DNA of 64,000 bases, from the NCBI GenBank assembly GCA_937138625.1, contig CAKZPF010000003.1, positions 186,001 through 250,000 on the forward strand. Reading direction: 5' to 3'. Positions within the stretch are counted from its first letter, which is position 1. Every line of letters begins with the position of its first letter. Made by a program: the position numbers and the translations under genes. This DNA is from an uncultured Caulobacteraceae bacterium (lineage in GTDB: Bacteria; Pseudomonadota; Alphaproteobacteria; Caulobacterales; Caulobacteraceae). The notes beneath the pieces are model-generated. The model was not told the origin of the DNA, ran no database searches, and saw nothing but the letters and a program-made list of their open reading frames with translations. Below are positions 44,180 through 53,710 of the stretch, piece after piece.

Positions 44180-45909
44180 GAGCTGCTGAGGTCCAAATGG
44201 CTGGGGATTGGGATCTCGCGGAAACCACCCACAGCCAAGGGTTCGATGTTGTAATAGGTATTGTCCTGCTGGATAGTATTGGTGCTGTCGTCAATCACAT
44301 GCGCCATATAGCGTGACATTTCGGCTTCTCGTTTGGCTTGCTCCTCGGCGATGCGTTCCCGTTCGCGAACCTGACTGGGCAGTTCGATACCCCGCTTGTT
44401 TAGCTCGGCGACAAAAATCTTTTTCAGCTCAGGGTCACGCTGGCGCACACGGACAGGCTCTTCACCAGCGCCAGTTCTAATCAAACTGGCATAAACCTGG
44501 GCTGCCGAGCGCGGCTGGCCATTTCTGTAAAAAATGCCTGGATTGGCAGAGGCTGCCTTACTGAGAGATTTTACATCTCTCGCTGGCATATCTGGATTAT
44601 ACTTCTGGGCCTTATAAAGCTCCTTAAAACCACCATAGCCTAAGAAATGCATCGCATATTGCTGACCTGCTGTCGGATAATGGCCAAGAAAGCGTTGCGC
44701 CTTTTGCGAATGATAGTCTGCGTATTCAGCCGCCATAGCGACATCAATGGCCAGAACATTTCTCATGTCGAGAATGGCATCCTCTAGCGCAGGGTCCTTT
44801 ACAACCCAGCGTCCAATGCCCTTTTCGCGATTGATGATTTTGAATTCGAAGTTTTCCTCGATGAACTCAGGCTCAGTGTAGTTAACAGCCCGCTTGGCCC
44901 AGGCCGATATACAACTGCTGTTAATAAACTGGCTCCAACCCTCGGCACTTGAACGCGGATTAGATTTGTTAGGCCTCCCGCCACTTTCCCGAAACACTTT
45001 ATCCTTCAAGGCTTCGTCGTCACTGCCCAGCAAACTGGCCAAATGTGTCACACGTGATTGCCATGGTCTGGAGTCATCAAAGGGATCAACAGGTCCAGAC
45101 TCAGCGGGTTCAACCTGCTCTACTGTTGTAGCCGGCAACATCAGCATTTCAGCCATTTCGTTGGCCGTGCTGTCCATGCCGACGGGGCCCAATGTGTCCC
45201 GGTCGGTGGGCGCACGGTTGACCCGCCGGGGGGATGACGCCACTGCGGGCTCGTCGGCAGTGACCAACCCGTCGTTGGGGTCACATTCTGCCACCAAGCC
45301 CTCTGTGGGGTCGCAATCCTCGGGGTCTGCGCACATGTCACCAGCAAACATATCTTCACTGAAACCCTGATCGGCCGCGATTACCGGCGTTTGGCGTCGC
45401 AGGGCCGGATGCTCGGTCTCAGGCTCACAGTCTTCGTCGCAAATTTCTGTATCATGGCCCTGATAGGCCCACTCCAGACGATCATCACGCTTGGCGTTTA
45501 AGGCTTTGGCCGCAGCACCCGACAGCACAAAGGTGGTGTTACTGCGGTCGGTGACCACAACATCCACACTGTTTTCGCCATTGCTGAGGGTAATTTTGGT
45601 GCCCAGCGGCAGATCCGGGTGTGCAACCGTCAGCGCATCATCATCATACATCTGGCCATTGGCCATACGCCCACGTGTGTTGGGGTTGTAAACGGCGATT
45701 TCAGAATCATGAGCCAAGGGCCGATTGGCCGTGACCACCACTTCAACATCCAAGGGACTGCGCGGCTGAAAGTCTCTTTGCCGGTTGCCCACAAGCCCTT
45801 CCCGCGACCCGACAGCAACGGGTGCATCTGCGACTTCAGGACCGAAGAAGAAGTTGTATGCTTTAACTGTGCCCGTAAAAAAACTTGGCATGCTCGGGAC
45901 AGTGCTCAT
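44119..45909 (-). CDS. DPBB domain plus lytic-transglycosylase-like (SLT) domain protein
   Basis: 596 residues from the ATG at 45909 (GAGGA 8 bp upstream; an alternative start is five codons earlier). Region about 68-145 looks like an RlpA-type double-psi barrel (SEIAVYNPNTRGRMANGQ and LPLGTKITLSNG then VVVTDRS). A strongly acidic Asp/Glu/Cys-rich linker spans about 150-275. About 300-470 resembles a transglycosylase: VFRESGGRPNKSNPRSSAEG with the candidate catalytic Glu308, then QRFLGHYPTAGQQYAMHFLG. No signal peptide is visible. It probably acts on peptidoglycan, but how it leaves the cytoplasm is unclear. Confidence 0.72.
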   Translation of the reverse strand: MSTVPSMPSFFTGTVKAYNFFFGPEVADAPVAVGSREGLVGNRQRDFQPRSPLDVEVVVTANRPLAHDSEIAVYNPNTRGRMANGQMYDDDALTVAHPDLPLGTKITLSNGENSVDVVVTDRSNTTFVLSGAAAKALNAKRDDRLEWAYQGHDTEICDEDCEPETEHPALRRQTPVIAADQGFSEDMFAGDMCADPEDCDPTEGLVAECDPNDGLVTADEPAVASSPRRVNRAPTDRDTLGPVGMDSTANEMAEMLMLPATTVEQVEPAESGPVDPFDDSRPWQSRVTHLASLLGSDDEALKDKVFRESGGRPNKSNPRSSAEGWSQFINSSCISAWAKRAVNYTEPEFIEENFEFKIINREKGIGRWVVKDPALEDAILDMRNVLAIDVAMAAEYADYHSQKAQRFLGHYPTAGQQYAMHFLGYGGFKELYKAQKYNPDMPARDVKSLSKAASANPGIFYRNGQPRSAAQVYASLIRTGAGEEPVRVRQRDPELKKIFVAELNKRGIELPSQVRERERIAEEQAKREAEMSRYMAHVIDDSTNTIQQDNTYYNIEPLAVGGFREIPIPSHLDLSSSYELCPDDGSNVSTLLAERQ

Positions 45910-46015
45910 GCGTAATATCCTCACTCATCATATGCTTTTCATTATAGTTTTATGCGTTAACCTTACCATGGTCAACCATCACAAAGATATCATGATTATA
46001 AATGTTTTTCAAAGT

Positions 46016-47338
46016 TTACATCTTTTGTCCGTTGGCGGACAAACCAAATTCGGAGCAATATTGTCGATAGTCTTTACGAGTCAACCAGATAGACAGCTCG
46101 GCACGGCCATCATCCCGGTCCTCAATCGTCTCCAAACGTCCCCGCGCCAACAGCCAGGCTCGCTCGCGGCCATCGCTATGTTGGGTGGCGATCCGGTATA
46201 AATCTTCGGGATAGACCAAATCCGAGAGTTTATCTTTGAGCGATTCTAGCCCCTCCCCCGTCAACGCCGAGGTGCAAATGACCCCCTGCTGTTGGGCCTC
46301 GGACATGGTTATCTCACGGGCTTGGGCATCCAGCTTGTCGATCTTGTTCCACACGGTCAGGACGGTTTTATCATCGGCTTGTTCGGCCAACAGGGTGGCC
46401 AGTGTGTCCTCGACGTCGGCGGCTTGTTCGGCACTGGCTTTGGCGGCAATGTCACGCACGTGCACAATCACATCGGCCTCGATCACTTCCTCCAGCGTCG
46501 CACGAAAGGCCGCCACCAGCTCGGTGGGCAAGTCCACAATGAACCCCACGGTGTCCGACAGAATGATCTGCCGCCCCCCCTTCAGCTCAACCGCCCGCAA
46601 GGTGGGATCCAGGGTGGCAAACACCATATCCTTGGCCAGCACTTGGGCCCCCGTCAGGGTGTTGAACAGTGTGGATTTGCCCGCATTCGTATAGCCCACA
46701 AGCGCCACAATCGGATACGGCACCCGCTTGCGGGCCTGGCGATGCAGATGGCGCGTGCGCTCAACGGCTTTCAGTTCTTTTTTCAGTTTGGTGATGCGGT
46801 CACGCAGCAGGCGTCTGTCAGCCTCGATCTGGGTCTCCCCTGGCCCGCCCATAAAGCCAAAACCACCCCGTTGGCGCTCCAGGTGGGTCCAGGTCCGCAC
46901 CAAGCGGGAGCGTTCATATTCAAGGCGTGCGAGCTCGACCTGCAGGCGACCTTCGCGGGTGCGGGCGCGCAAGGCAAAAATTTCCAGAATTAAACCGGTG
47001 CGGTCCACCACCTTGGCTTGCCAGGCCTTTTCCAGATTGCGCTGCTGGCCCGGCGTGATGTGGTCATCCACGATCACCAAGTCGGCATGATGGATATCGA
47101 TCAGGGTTTTGATGTCTTCGATATGGCCCGGCCCCAAAAAGGTGGGCGCGCGAATTTGGCGCAAGGGCAAAATCCGCGCCTCCTTGACCTGCAAGTCCAC
47201 AGCCTCGGCTAGGCCCACGGCCTCTTCAAGGCGCAGATCAGGATCATAATCATGGGCCCCGTGATCTTTCGCCGTTTGGCGCACGGGGTGAACCACAATG
47301 GCCGATGTGGCCGTCTTTGCAGAAAGGTCTTCGCCCAC
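46016..47338 (-). CDS. hflX: GTPase HflX
   Basis: 440 residues. The N-terminal HflX domain has LGPGHIEDIKTLI and VVDDHITPGQQRNLEKAW, then RGGFGFMGGPGETQIEADRR, the hallmark glycine-rich patch. The GTPase carries G1 VGYTNAGKST, G3 LSDTVGFI and G4 NKID. It rescues or splits stalled ribosomes. The GTG start at 47338 follows AAGG; the gene begins 23 bp after hfq, the conserved hfq-hflX arrangement. Confidence 0.96.
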   Translation of the reverse strand: MGEDLSAKTATSAIVVHPVRQTAKDHGAHDYDPDLRLEEAVGLAEAVDLQVKEARILPLRQIRAPTFLGPGHIEDIKTLIDIHHADLVIVDDHITPGQQRNLEKAWQAKVVDRTGLILEIFALRARTREGRLQVELARLEYERSRLVRTWTHLERQRGGFGFMGGPGETQIEADRRLLRDRITKLKKELKAVERTRHLHRQARKRVPYPIVALVGYTNAGKSTLFNTLTGAQVLAKDMVFATLDPTLRAVELKGGRQIILSDTVGFIVDLPTELVAAFRATLEEVIEADVIVHVRDIAAKASAEQAADVEDTLATLLAEQADDKTVLTVWNKIDKLDAQAREITMSEAQQQGVICTSALTGEGLESLKDKLSDLVYPEDLYRIATQHSDGRERAWLLARGRLETIEDRDDGRAELSIWLTRKDYRQYCSEFGLSANGQKM

Positions 47339-47361
47339 GGATCGCCTTAACGCTTGTCCAC

Positions 47362-47619
47362 CTAAGCGGTTTCGTCTTCGGCCGCTTCCGCTTCAAACAT
47401 CTGCACAGGGCCACCGGGCATGATGGTGGAAATGGCATGTTTATACACAAGCTGAATCTGGCCATCCCGACGCAGCAAGACGCAGAAATTATCAAACCAG
47501 GTCACCACCCCCTGAAGCTTGACGCCATTGACCAAAAATACCGTCAGCGGCGTTTTGGATTTGCGCACAGCGTTCAGAAAGCTGTCTTGCAGATTTTGGT
47601 GTTTTTTTTCGCCGCCCAT
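47362..47619 (-). CDS. hfq: RNA chaperone Hfq
   Basis: 85 residues. Sm1 region [27 protein letters not shown] and the Sm2 signature VYKHAISTI are clear; QNLQDSFLN is the typical opening. It forms a hexamer and pairs small RNAs with mRNAs. The C-terminal tail ([10 protein letters not shown]) is short and acidic. It is followed by hflX and lies downstream of dat and ntrYX. Confidence 0.97.
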   Translation of the reverse strand: MGGEKKHQNLQDSFLNAVRKSKTPLTVFLVNGVKLQGVVTWFDNFCVLLRRDGQIQLVYKHAISTIMPGGPVQMFEAEAAEDETA

Positions 47620-47806
47620 TTTGTCCTCGTTATGGTTCTCGTTATTGTTTGTTCTGCCAAGGGCTAAACTTGTAAAGCATCCGCCATTCTAAGGCTCAGC
47701 CCCCCTGCACAGGGTGCGGTCATGTTACCGGGGGAATCACACCGCCCGACAGCCTTTGGTACCGTCTTGGGCACATTCTGGCAAGACCACAGTCCTGTAT
47801 CCGCAG

Positions 47807-48673
47807 CTAAGCCGTTGCGGGACCGGCAGCGATTCGTAAATACTCGGTGCGTAATTTTTTGGTCACAGGGCCAGGCACACCCGCCCCCACCGTATGACCA
47901 TCCACATAGGTCACGGGCATAACAAAGGCCGTGGCCGAGGTCACGAAGGCCTCCTGCGCATCATAGGCCTCCTCGGGGCTAAAGGGCTGCTCGGACACCG
48001 GGATTTGCAGGGACTGCGCCACCGCCAAAACCCGCGCCCGCGTAATGCCCCGCAGAATGTTATCGGTGCTGGGCCGCGTGCGCAGCACGCCCTTGGCGTC
48101 CACTATCCAGGCGTTCGTCGAGGCCCCTTCGGTGACAAACCCACCCGCATCCACAAACCAAGCCTCAAAGGCCCCGGCTTCGCGGGCCTGTTGTTTGGCC
48201 ATAACATTGGCGGTCAGACTGGTGGTTTTGATATCGCAGCGCGCCCAGCGACTTTCCGGCACCGTGATGACGCGGACGCCTGCCTCAGCTTTGCGGTCGA
48301 TGGCCTGCATATCGATGGGCTTAGCGGTCAGGATCAAACCGGCACGGGGCTGTGGGCTGGGGAAGGCATGGTCTCGGGGGGCGACACCGCGCGTGACTTG
48401 CAAATAGACCAAGCCCTGGCGCAATCGGTTGCGGCGAATGACCTCCTCGACAATCAAGCGCAAGACCTGTGGGGCCACCGGCGGGGCCATACGCAATTCC
48501 GATAGACTGCTATAGAGCCGTGTGGTGTGTCCATCCCAATCCAAAATCCGGCCATCCCGCAGCGCCCAGACTTCGTACACACCATCAGCGAACTGAAAGC
48601 CCCGATCATCAATCGAGACCTGGGCCTCGGCTTGGGTGACGTATTGACCGTTCACATAGGCAATGCGCGGCAT
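47807..48673 (-). CDS. dat: D-amino acid aminotransferase
   Basis: 288 residues, PLP fold type IV. IAYVNGQYVTQAEAQVSIDDRGFQFADGVYEV is the diagnostic opening, CDIKTTSLTANVMAKQQA holds the PLP lysine, and FVTEGASTNAWIV and DNILRGITRARVL complete the site. It makes D-glutamate or D-alanine for peptidoglycan. It lies between ntrX and hfq, a common alphaproteobacterial arrangement, and starts 5 bp after the ntrX stop. Confidence 0.93.
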   Translation of the reverse strand: MPRIAYVNGQYVTQAEAQVSIDDRGFQFADGVYEVWALRDGRILDWDGHTTRLYSSLSELRMAPPVAPQVLRLIVEEVIRRNRLRQGLVYLQVTRGVAPRDHAFPSPQPRAGLILTAKPIDMQAIDRKAEAGVRVITVPESRWARCDIKTTSLTANVMAKQQAREAGAFEAWFVDAGGFVTEGASTNAWIVDAKGVLRTRPSTDNILRGITRARVLAVAQSLQIPVSEQPFSPEEAYDAQEAFVTSATAFVMPVTYVDGHTVGAGVPGPVTKKLRTEYLRIAAGPATA

Positions 48674-48678
48674 GGGGC

Positions 48679-50091
48679 CTAGACTTTCTGGGGTTCACCC
48701 ACGCCGGCCGTCTGGCGGGGCTTGGGGTCACTGACTTTCAAGGATTTCAGCTTGCGATGCAGCGCCGAGCGCTCCATACCGATAAAGGCCGCCGTGCGGG
48801 AAATGTTGCCCCCAAAGCGGGCGATCTGCGCCGTCAGATATTCGCGCTCAAAAACTTCACGAGCTTCCCGCAAAGACAGCGAGATCACCCGCTCGGCCCC
48901 CGTGTTGCCCTGCCCCACCTCGGCACCTGTGATTTCCGAGGGCAAATCGTCGGTGGTGATGGCGCGATCTTCGCCATCTGTGGCCAGGATCATCATGCGT
49001 TCGGTGATGTTGCGCAGCTGGCGCACATTGCCCGGCCAGCTATAGGTCTGCAGCACGGCCATGGCTTCGTCATCGATCTCGCGCAGTTTCAAATTGGCCG
49101 TCTCGGTCAGACGCCGCATGGTGTCTTTGATCAACATGGGGATATCCTCGCGCCGCTCGCTTAGGGCGGGCATGCGGATGGGCACCACCGCCAGGCGATG
49201 ATACAGATCTTCGCGGAAATCGCCCTTTTGTATTTCCTGACGCAGGTCTTTGGAGGTGGAGGAGACCACCCGCACATCAACACGCACATCCTGGGCCCCG
49301 CCCACACGCCGGAACCGTTGATCCAGCAGCACGCGCAAGATTTTTGCCTGGGTTTCCATAGGCATATCGCCCACTTCATCCAGATAAAGTGTCCCGCCGT
49401 GGGCTTCTTCAAAGGCACCAATACGGCGCTGCTGGCCGTTGGCGTCCTCGGTGCCAAACAGTTCGGCCTCCATCAAGTCAGGCGTCATGGCGGCGGCGTT
49501 AATGGCCACAAACGGACCGTCGGCGCGCAAACTGTGGGCGTGGATCAAACGAGCCGCCAGTTCTTTGCCCGATCCCGCCGGCCCATGGATCAAAATGCGG
49601 CTGTTGGTGGGGGCGGCACGCATGATCACGTTGCGCACACTGCTCATGGCGGCAGACTGCCCAATCAACTCGGGCGAATGCTGGGATTGGGCCTTTAGGG
49701 TGCTGTTTTCGCGCTTCAGGCGCGTGGCCTCAAGCGCGCGACGCACCACCAGGCGCAGCCGTTCGGACTTGAAAGGCTTTTCCAGAAACTCATAAGCCCC
49801 GTTCTGAATGGCCTTCACGGCCATTTCGATGGTGCTGTGGCCGGAAATCATGATCACAGGCAAATGATGATCCAGATCCAAAAGCGAGGTCAGCACCGAT
49901 AACCCGTCCGGTCCCTGCCCCTTCATCCATACATCCAGGATCACCAGCGATGGTTTACGCTCGGCCACGGCGTTCAGCGCGGCCTGCCCATCATTGGCCG
50001 TGCGCACGTCATAACCTTCGTCTTCCAGCAGTTCGGCCACCAGTTCGCGAATATCGGGCTCGTCATCCACAATCAGAATGTCAGCTTGCAT
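48679..50091 (-). CDS. ntrX: NtrX family response regulator (receiver, AAA+, Fis-type HTH)
   Basis: 470 residues. Receiver with phospho-acceptor Asp53 (VILDVWMKGQ), AAA+ domain with Walker A IHGPAGSGKE and Walker B GTLYLDEVGDMP, and a C-terminal Fis helix-turn-helix (REYLTAQIARFGGNISRTAAFIG). The sigma54-contacting GAFTGA loop is absent: after AELFGTEDANG the sequence goes straight to QQRRIGAFEEAHGG. It likely regulates nitrogen, redox or envelope genes and may not activate sigma54. It overlaps ntrY by 11 bp. Confidence 0.94.
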   Translation of the reverse strand: MQADILIVDDEPDIRELVAELLEDEGYDVRTANDGQAALNAVAERKPSLVILDVWMKGQGPDGLSVLTSLLDLDHHLPVIMISGHSTIEMAVKAIQNGAYEFLEKPFKSERLRLVVRRALEATRLKRENSTLKAQSQHSPELIGQSAAMSSVRNVIMRAAPTNSRILIHGPAGSGKELAARLIHAHSLRADGPFVAINAAAMTPDLMEAELFGTEDANGQQRRIGAFEEAHGGTLYLDEVGDMPMETQAKILRVLLDQRFRRVGGAQDVRVDVRVVSSTSKDLRQEIQKGDFREDLYHRLAVVPIRMPALSERREDIPMLIKDTMRRLTETANLKLREIDDEAMAVLQTYSWPGNVRQLRNITERMMILATDGEDRAITTDDLPSEITGAEVGQGNTGAERVISLSLREAREVFEREYLTAQIARFGGNISRTAAFIGMERSALHRKLKSLKVSDPKPRQTAGVGEPQKV

Positions 50092-52288
50092 GGCTTAGGT
50101 CCTTTTCTGGGTTGTCATCATGGTCATCCGCAGACAGTGGGCTGCGGTCATGTTCGGTTGGCAGGTCGGCCAATTGCGGCAGCACAAGGCGCACCAAAGC
50201 GCCGTCGCCATCGGGGTTATCGTCTAGGGTTAAGGTGCCGCCATGGTCCTCGACCGTGCGGCGCACAATCGCGAGCCCCAGGCCCGTTCCCTTGTCGCGC
50301 TTAGTAAAATAGGGCTCGGTCAGACGGTGGCGATCCTTGTGGGGCAAACCGACCCCATTGTCGGCAACGGTGATCACGGCTTCGGTGCCGCGTGGTGTGA
50401 TGGCGATATCGATGGTGCCACCCGTGGCGCGTTTTTGCTCGACGGCCTCGGCGGCGTTTTTCAAAATATTGGTCAAGGCCTGGGTCAACAGACGCTCGTC
50501 GGCATCAATGACGACCGGGTTGTTGGGCACATGCAGTCGATAGGCGATTTTGGGAAAGGCCACTTGCTGACCGTCCATGGCCTCGCGGCACAATTCGATC
50601 ACATCCGTAGGCGATTTCACGGGCGCGGGCATGCGCGCGAATGTCGAGAACTCATCAACCATGCGGCCAATGTCATTCACCTGGCGCAAAATGATATGGG
50701 TACAACGATCAAAGGCATCGGCCTCATTTAAGGGATCGGGGCGGAACTTCCGCTGCAAGCGCTCCACAGACAACTGAATGGGCGTCAAAGGGTTTTTGAT
50801 CTCGTGGGCGATGCGCCGCGCCACATCACGCCACGCCGCATGGCGCTGGGCCACCATCAGCTGGGTCACATCATCAAAGGTCAGCACTGCGCCGTCATTC
50901 ACGCTGGCCTTACGCACCATCAAATGGCGTTCTTCGTCTTTGATGCTCAGGGCCACCTCAACCGGTGTTTCCCCCAAATCAAGCCCCATGAAACTCGGCA
51001 CCACGTCCGACAGATGACGGCCCAAGGCCTCACCCTGGCTCAGGTCCAGAAGTCGCACCGCCGAGGAATTCATGGCCGACACCCGGCCCATCTCATCCAA
51101 ACTGATCACCCCCGCCGAGACACCGGACAACACGGCCTCGATATAGGCGCGGCGATCCTCGGCGTCTTCAGTGGCCCGCACAAGTTCAGAGCGTTGGGCG
51201 CTGAGCTCGGCCGTCATGTGATTGAAGGTCACCGACAAGGTGCGCAGCTCAGCAGGATCTCGTTTGGGGTTGATCCGCGTGCTCAGGTCGCCTCGCGCCA
51301 CACGGCCCGCCGCCACCACCAAGCGCCGCACAGGTGCTGTGATGCGTGTTGCACTCAGGCGTCCCAGCCACGCCGCCCCCACCAGGATCAGCAAGGCGGC
51401 CTCGATATAGGCCAAGGCGAAAATCATCTGCAGCTTTTGGCGCTCGGCTTCGGCATTGCGATAGGAGACCACTGAAGCCTCGGCGGCCCGCAAACGTGAC
51501 AGAATGCCCGCATCCACATAGCGCACGACATACAAATAGGCCTGGTTATAGTTTTCCAAACGATAGAGGGCCCGCATCAGATCATTGTTGTCATCGGTCG
51601 AGAGGATCAAATCCCCCTGCCCAGCCGAGAAAAACGTCCGCGACCGCGGGCGGCTCAGGGGTGGGGCTTGGGGGCTTTCGGCCTGGGCCAGCACCGTGCC
51701 ATCAGACTGCATCACATACACCGCCGGCAAATTGCGATAGGTGGCTTGAGCTTCCAGGTATTCTTGATAAGCCCCCGGGTCTTTGGACAAGGTTTCGGAC
51801 ACCCGGTTCAAGTCGGTAGCGAGCGCCAGAACCTCGGCCTTTAGGGTGTCGGTTTCCTCGCGCACATATGACCGCGCCACATTCACGGATTGCTCGACCA
51901 AGGATTTGATTCGCGTGCTGAACCAGTCATCCAAGCCTTGGGTCATGGCGATGCCGAAAATCACCGCCACCACCACCGCCGGTGTCGCCGCCGCCAGGCT
52001 GAACATGGCCACATAACGCAAGTGCAGTCGCGCCGCCGCGTCACCGGCCTGTTTTTTTTGCCACAAACGCCACAGGGCGACGGCCAAGACGCTGGCCAGA
52101 CCCAAGATCAGCAGCAAATTGATGCCCAAGCCCCACAACAAGGCCGTATTGGTCCAGGATAAGGACAGCCCCACATCCGAAACCGCCACGGCCAAGGCCG
52201 CCACGGTGACGATGGCGGTGGCCGCAAAGGTCAGCACAAACCACCAATTGGTGCGCAGCCGTTGAAACTGGTGTCGTCGTTTCGCCAT
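50081..52288 (-). CDS. ntrY: NtrY sensor histidine kinase
   Basis: About 735 residues from the ATG at 52288 (MAKRRHQFQRLR, AGAGGG upstream). An in-frame ATG 21 codons earlier is less likely. Four hydrophobic segments sit in the first third, with a periplasmic loop (VNVARSYVREETDTLKAEVL) before the last. HAMP (RLVVAAGRVARGDLSTRINP), PAS, DHp with the phospho-His in RIAHEIKNPLTPIQLS, and ATPase motifs (NILKNAAEAVEQ, VADNGVGLP, GTGLGLAIV) follow. Membrane kinase for NtrX. Confidence 0.96.
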   Translation of the reverse strand: MAKRRHQFQRLRTNWWFVLTFAATAIVTVAALAVAVSDVGLSLSWTNTALLWGLGINLLLILGLASVLAVALWRLWQKKQAGDAAARLHLRYVAMFSLAAATPAVVVAVIFGIAMTQGLDDWFSTRIKSLVEQSVNVARSYVREETDTLKAEVLALATDLNRVSETLSKDPGAYQEYLEAQATYRNLPAVYVMQSDGTVLAQAESPQAPPLSRPRSRTFFSAGQGDLILSTDDNNDLMRALYRLENYNQAYLYVVRYVDAGILSRLRAAEASVVSYRNAEAERQKLQMIFALAYIEAALLILVGAAWLGRLSATRITAPVRRLVVAAGRVARGDLSTRINPKRDPAELRTLSVTFNHMTAELSAQRSELVRATEDAEDRRAYIEAVLSGVSAGVISLDEMGRVSAMNSSAVRLLDLSQGEALGRHLSDVVPSFMGLDLGETPVEVALSIKDEERHLMVRKASVNDGAVLTFDDVTQLMVAQRHAAWRDVARRIAHEIKNPLTPIQLSVERLQRKFRPDPLNEADAFDRCTHIILRQVNDIGRMVDEFSTFARMPAPVKSPTDVIELCREAMDGQQVAFPKIAYRLHVPNNPVVIDADERLLTQALTNILKNAAEAVEQKRATGGTIDIAITPRGTEAVITVADNGVGLPHKDRHRLTEPYFTKRDKGTGLGLAIVRRTVEDHGGTLTLDDNPDGDGALVRLVLPQLADLPTEHDRSPLSADDHDDNPEKDLSHAS

Positions 52289-52416
52289 TGGCCCTCTGAA
52301 TCGCTCCCCTAGCAGGGGAAATTGTGCCGACGATGCCGCACGTGTGGCCAAAAATCAACACTCTTTTTCAAACGGTCCACATTGGCTTTTTGGGCCAAGC
52401 TGCTATGGAACCCATT

Positions 52417-53598
52417 ATGAGCAACCACCCTTCCACGGCATTGATCCTATTGGCTGCAGGCCAAGGCACGCGCATGAGCGGCACACGCATGGGCGGCGAT
52501 GCACCCAAGGCATACCAGACCATCGCCGGGCGACCGCTGCTGGTCTGGGCGCTTGAAACCATGGCTCAACATCCGGCCATTGGCCCCGTTGTGGTGGTGC
52601 ATGATCCGGATCACCAAGCCTGGCTGCAGCCGATCCTGCAGACCCACCGCAATGTGATCGCCACATCGGGCGGGGCCACCCGTGCCCATTCGGTGCATCA
52701 AGGCTTGAAGGCTCTTGCCCCCCACGCCCCCGATGTCGTTTTGGTTCATGATGTGGCCCGCGCCTTCATGCCCGCCGTGGTCATCGAGGACCTATTGCGT
52801 GCCGTGCGCCCCGGCCAGGGCGCGGTCCCCAGCCTGCCGGTGGTAGATACCCTGCGCCATGTCGAGGGTGAAGTCATCGCCGGCGACATCGATCGAAACC
52901 ACTGTCGGATTATACAAACGCCCCAGGCTTTTCTGTTCGACGAGCTGTTGGCCGCCCATGATCAAGCGGCCGATTTGTCAGCGTTTACTGATGACGCCAG
53001 TGTGGCCCGGGCGGCGGGCCTGCGGGTTCTGGCGGTGCCGGGGCACGCCCATGGCTTTAAACTGACCTATGCCGCCGACCGTGAACGGGCCGAACAGATG
53101 CTGGCTATGGCCAGTCCCGTTCCTAAAGTGGGCAGTGGTTTTGACGTGCACCGCTTCGGCCCTGGTGATCATCTGTGGCTGTGTGGCGTGCGCCTGCCCC
53201 ACAGTCATGGTTTGGTGGGGCATTCTGATGCGGATGTGGGCCTGCACGCTCTGACCGATGCCATATTGGGTACGATCGGGGCGGGCGATATTGGTCAACA
53301 TTTTCCGCCCACCGACCCGAAATGGAAAGGCGCGGCATCGGATCAGTTCGTCGCCCATGCCTGTGATCTGTTGCGCCAAGCGGGCGGGCGGCTGATGAAT
53401 ATTGACCTGACCATCATTGGCCAGCGACCCAAAATTTTCCCCCATCGCCAAGCCATGCAAGCTCGTATCGCCCAGATCACCGCCCTGCCCGCCAGCGCCA
53501 TCAACATCAAGGCCACCACCACCGAGGGCCTGGGCTTTACGGGCCGGTCCGAAGGCTTGGCGGCGCAGTGTGTTGTCCAGGCTCTTTTGCCGGTATGA
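52417..53598 (+). CDS. ispDF: Bifunctional IspD/IspF (isoprenoid precursor synthesis)
   Basis: About 393 residues. The N-terminal CTP transferase has LILLAAGQGTRMSG, PKAYQTIAGRPLL, LVHDVARAFM and the A..THDDAS-like FTDDASVARAAG. The C-terminal MECDP synthase starts at KVGSGFDVHRFGPGD with HSDADVGLHALTDAILGTIGAGDIG and the zinc/metal His residues. It makes MEcPP through the MEP pathway. Fusion of ispD and ispF is common in alphaproteobacteria. Start is ATG at 52417; one at 52405 is possible. Confidence 0.96.
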   Translation: MSNHPSTALILLAAGQGTRMSGTRMGGDAPKAYQTIAGRPLLVWALETMAQHPAIGPVVVVHDPDHQAWLQPILQTHRNVIATSGGATRAHSVHQGLKALAPHAPDVVLVHDVARAFMPAVVIEDLLRAVRPGQGAVPSLPVVDTLRHVEGEVIAGDIDRNHCRIIQTPQAFLFDELLAAHDQAADLSAFTDDASVARAAGLRVLAVPGHAHGFKLTYAADRERAEQMLAMASPVPKVGSGFDVHRFGPGDHLWLCGVRLPHSHGLVGHSDADVGLHALTDAILGTIGAGDIGQHFPPTDPKWKGAASDQFVAHACDLLRQAGGRLMNIDLTIIGQRPKIFPHRQAMQARIAQITALPASAINIKATTTEGLGFTGRSEGLAAQCVVQALLPV

Positions 53599-53710
53599 TG
53601 TCAATCCATAACCAGGCTCACCTTGACTTTTGATGTTGTTCTCGTGTTAGTGGTGGCCAACATCACAAATTCACGAAACCGCCGATAGCCGCGGCCAGAA
53701 AGCCCAGACT

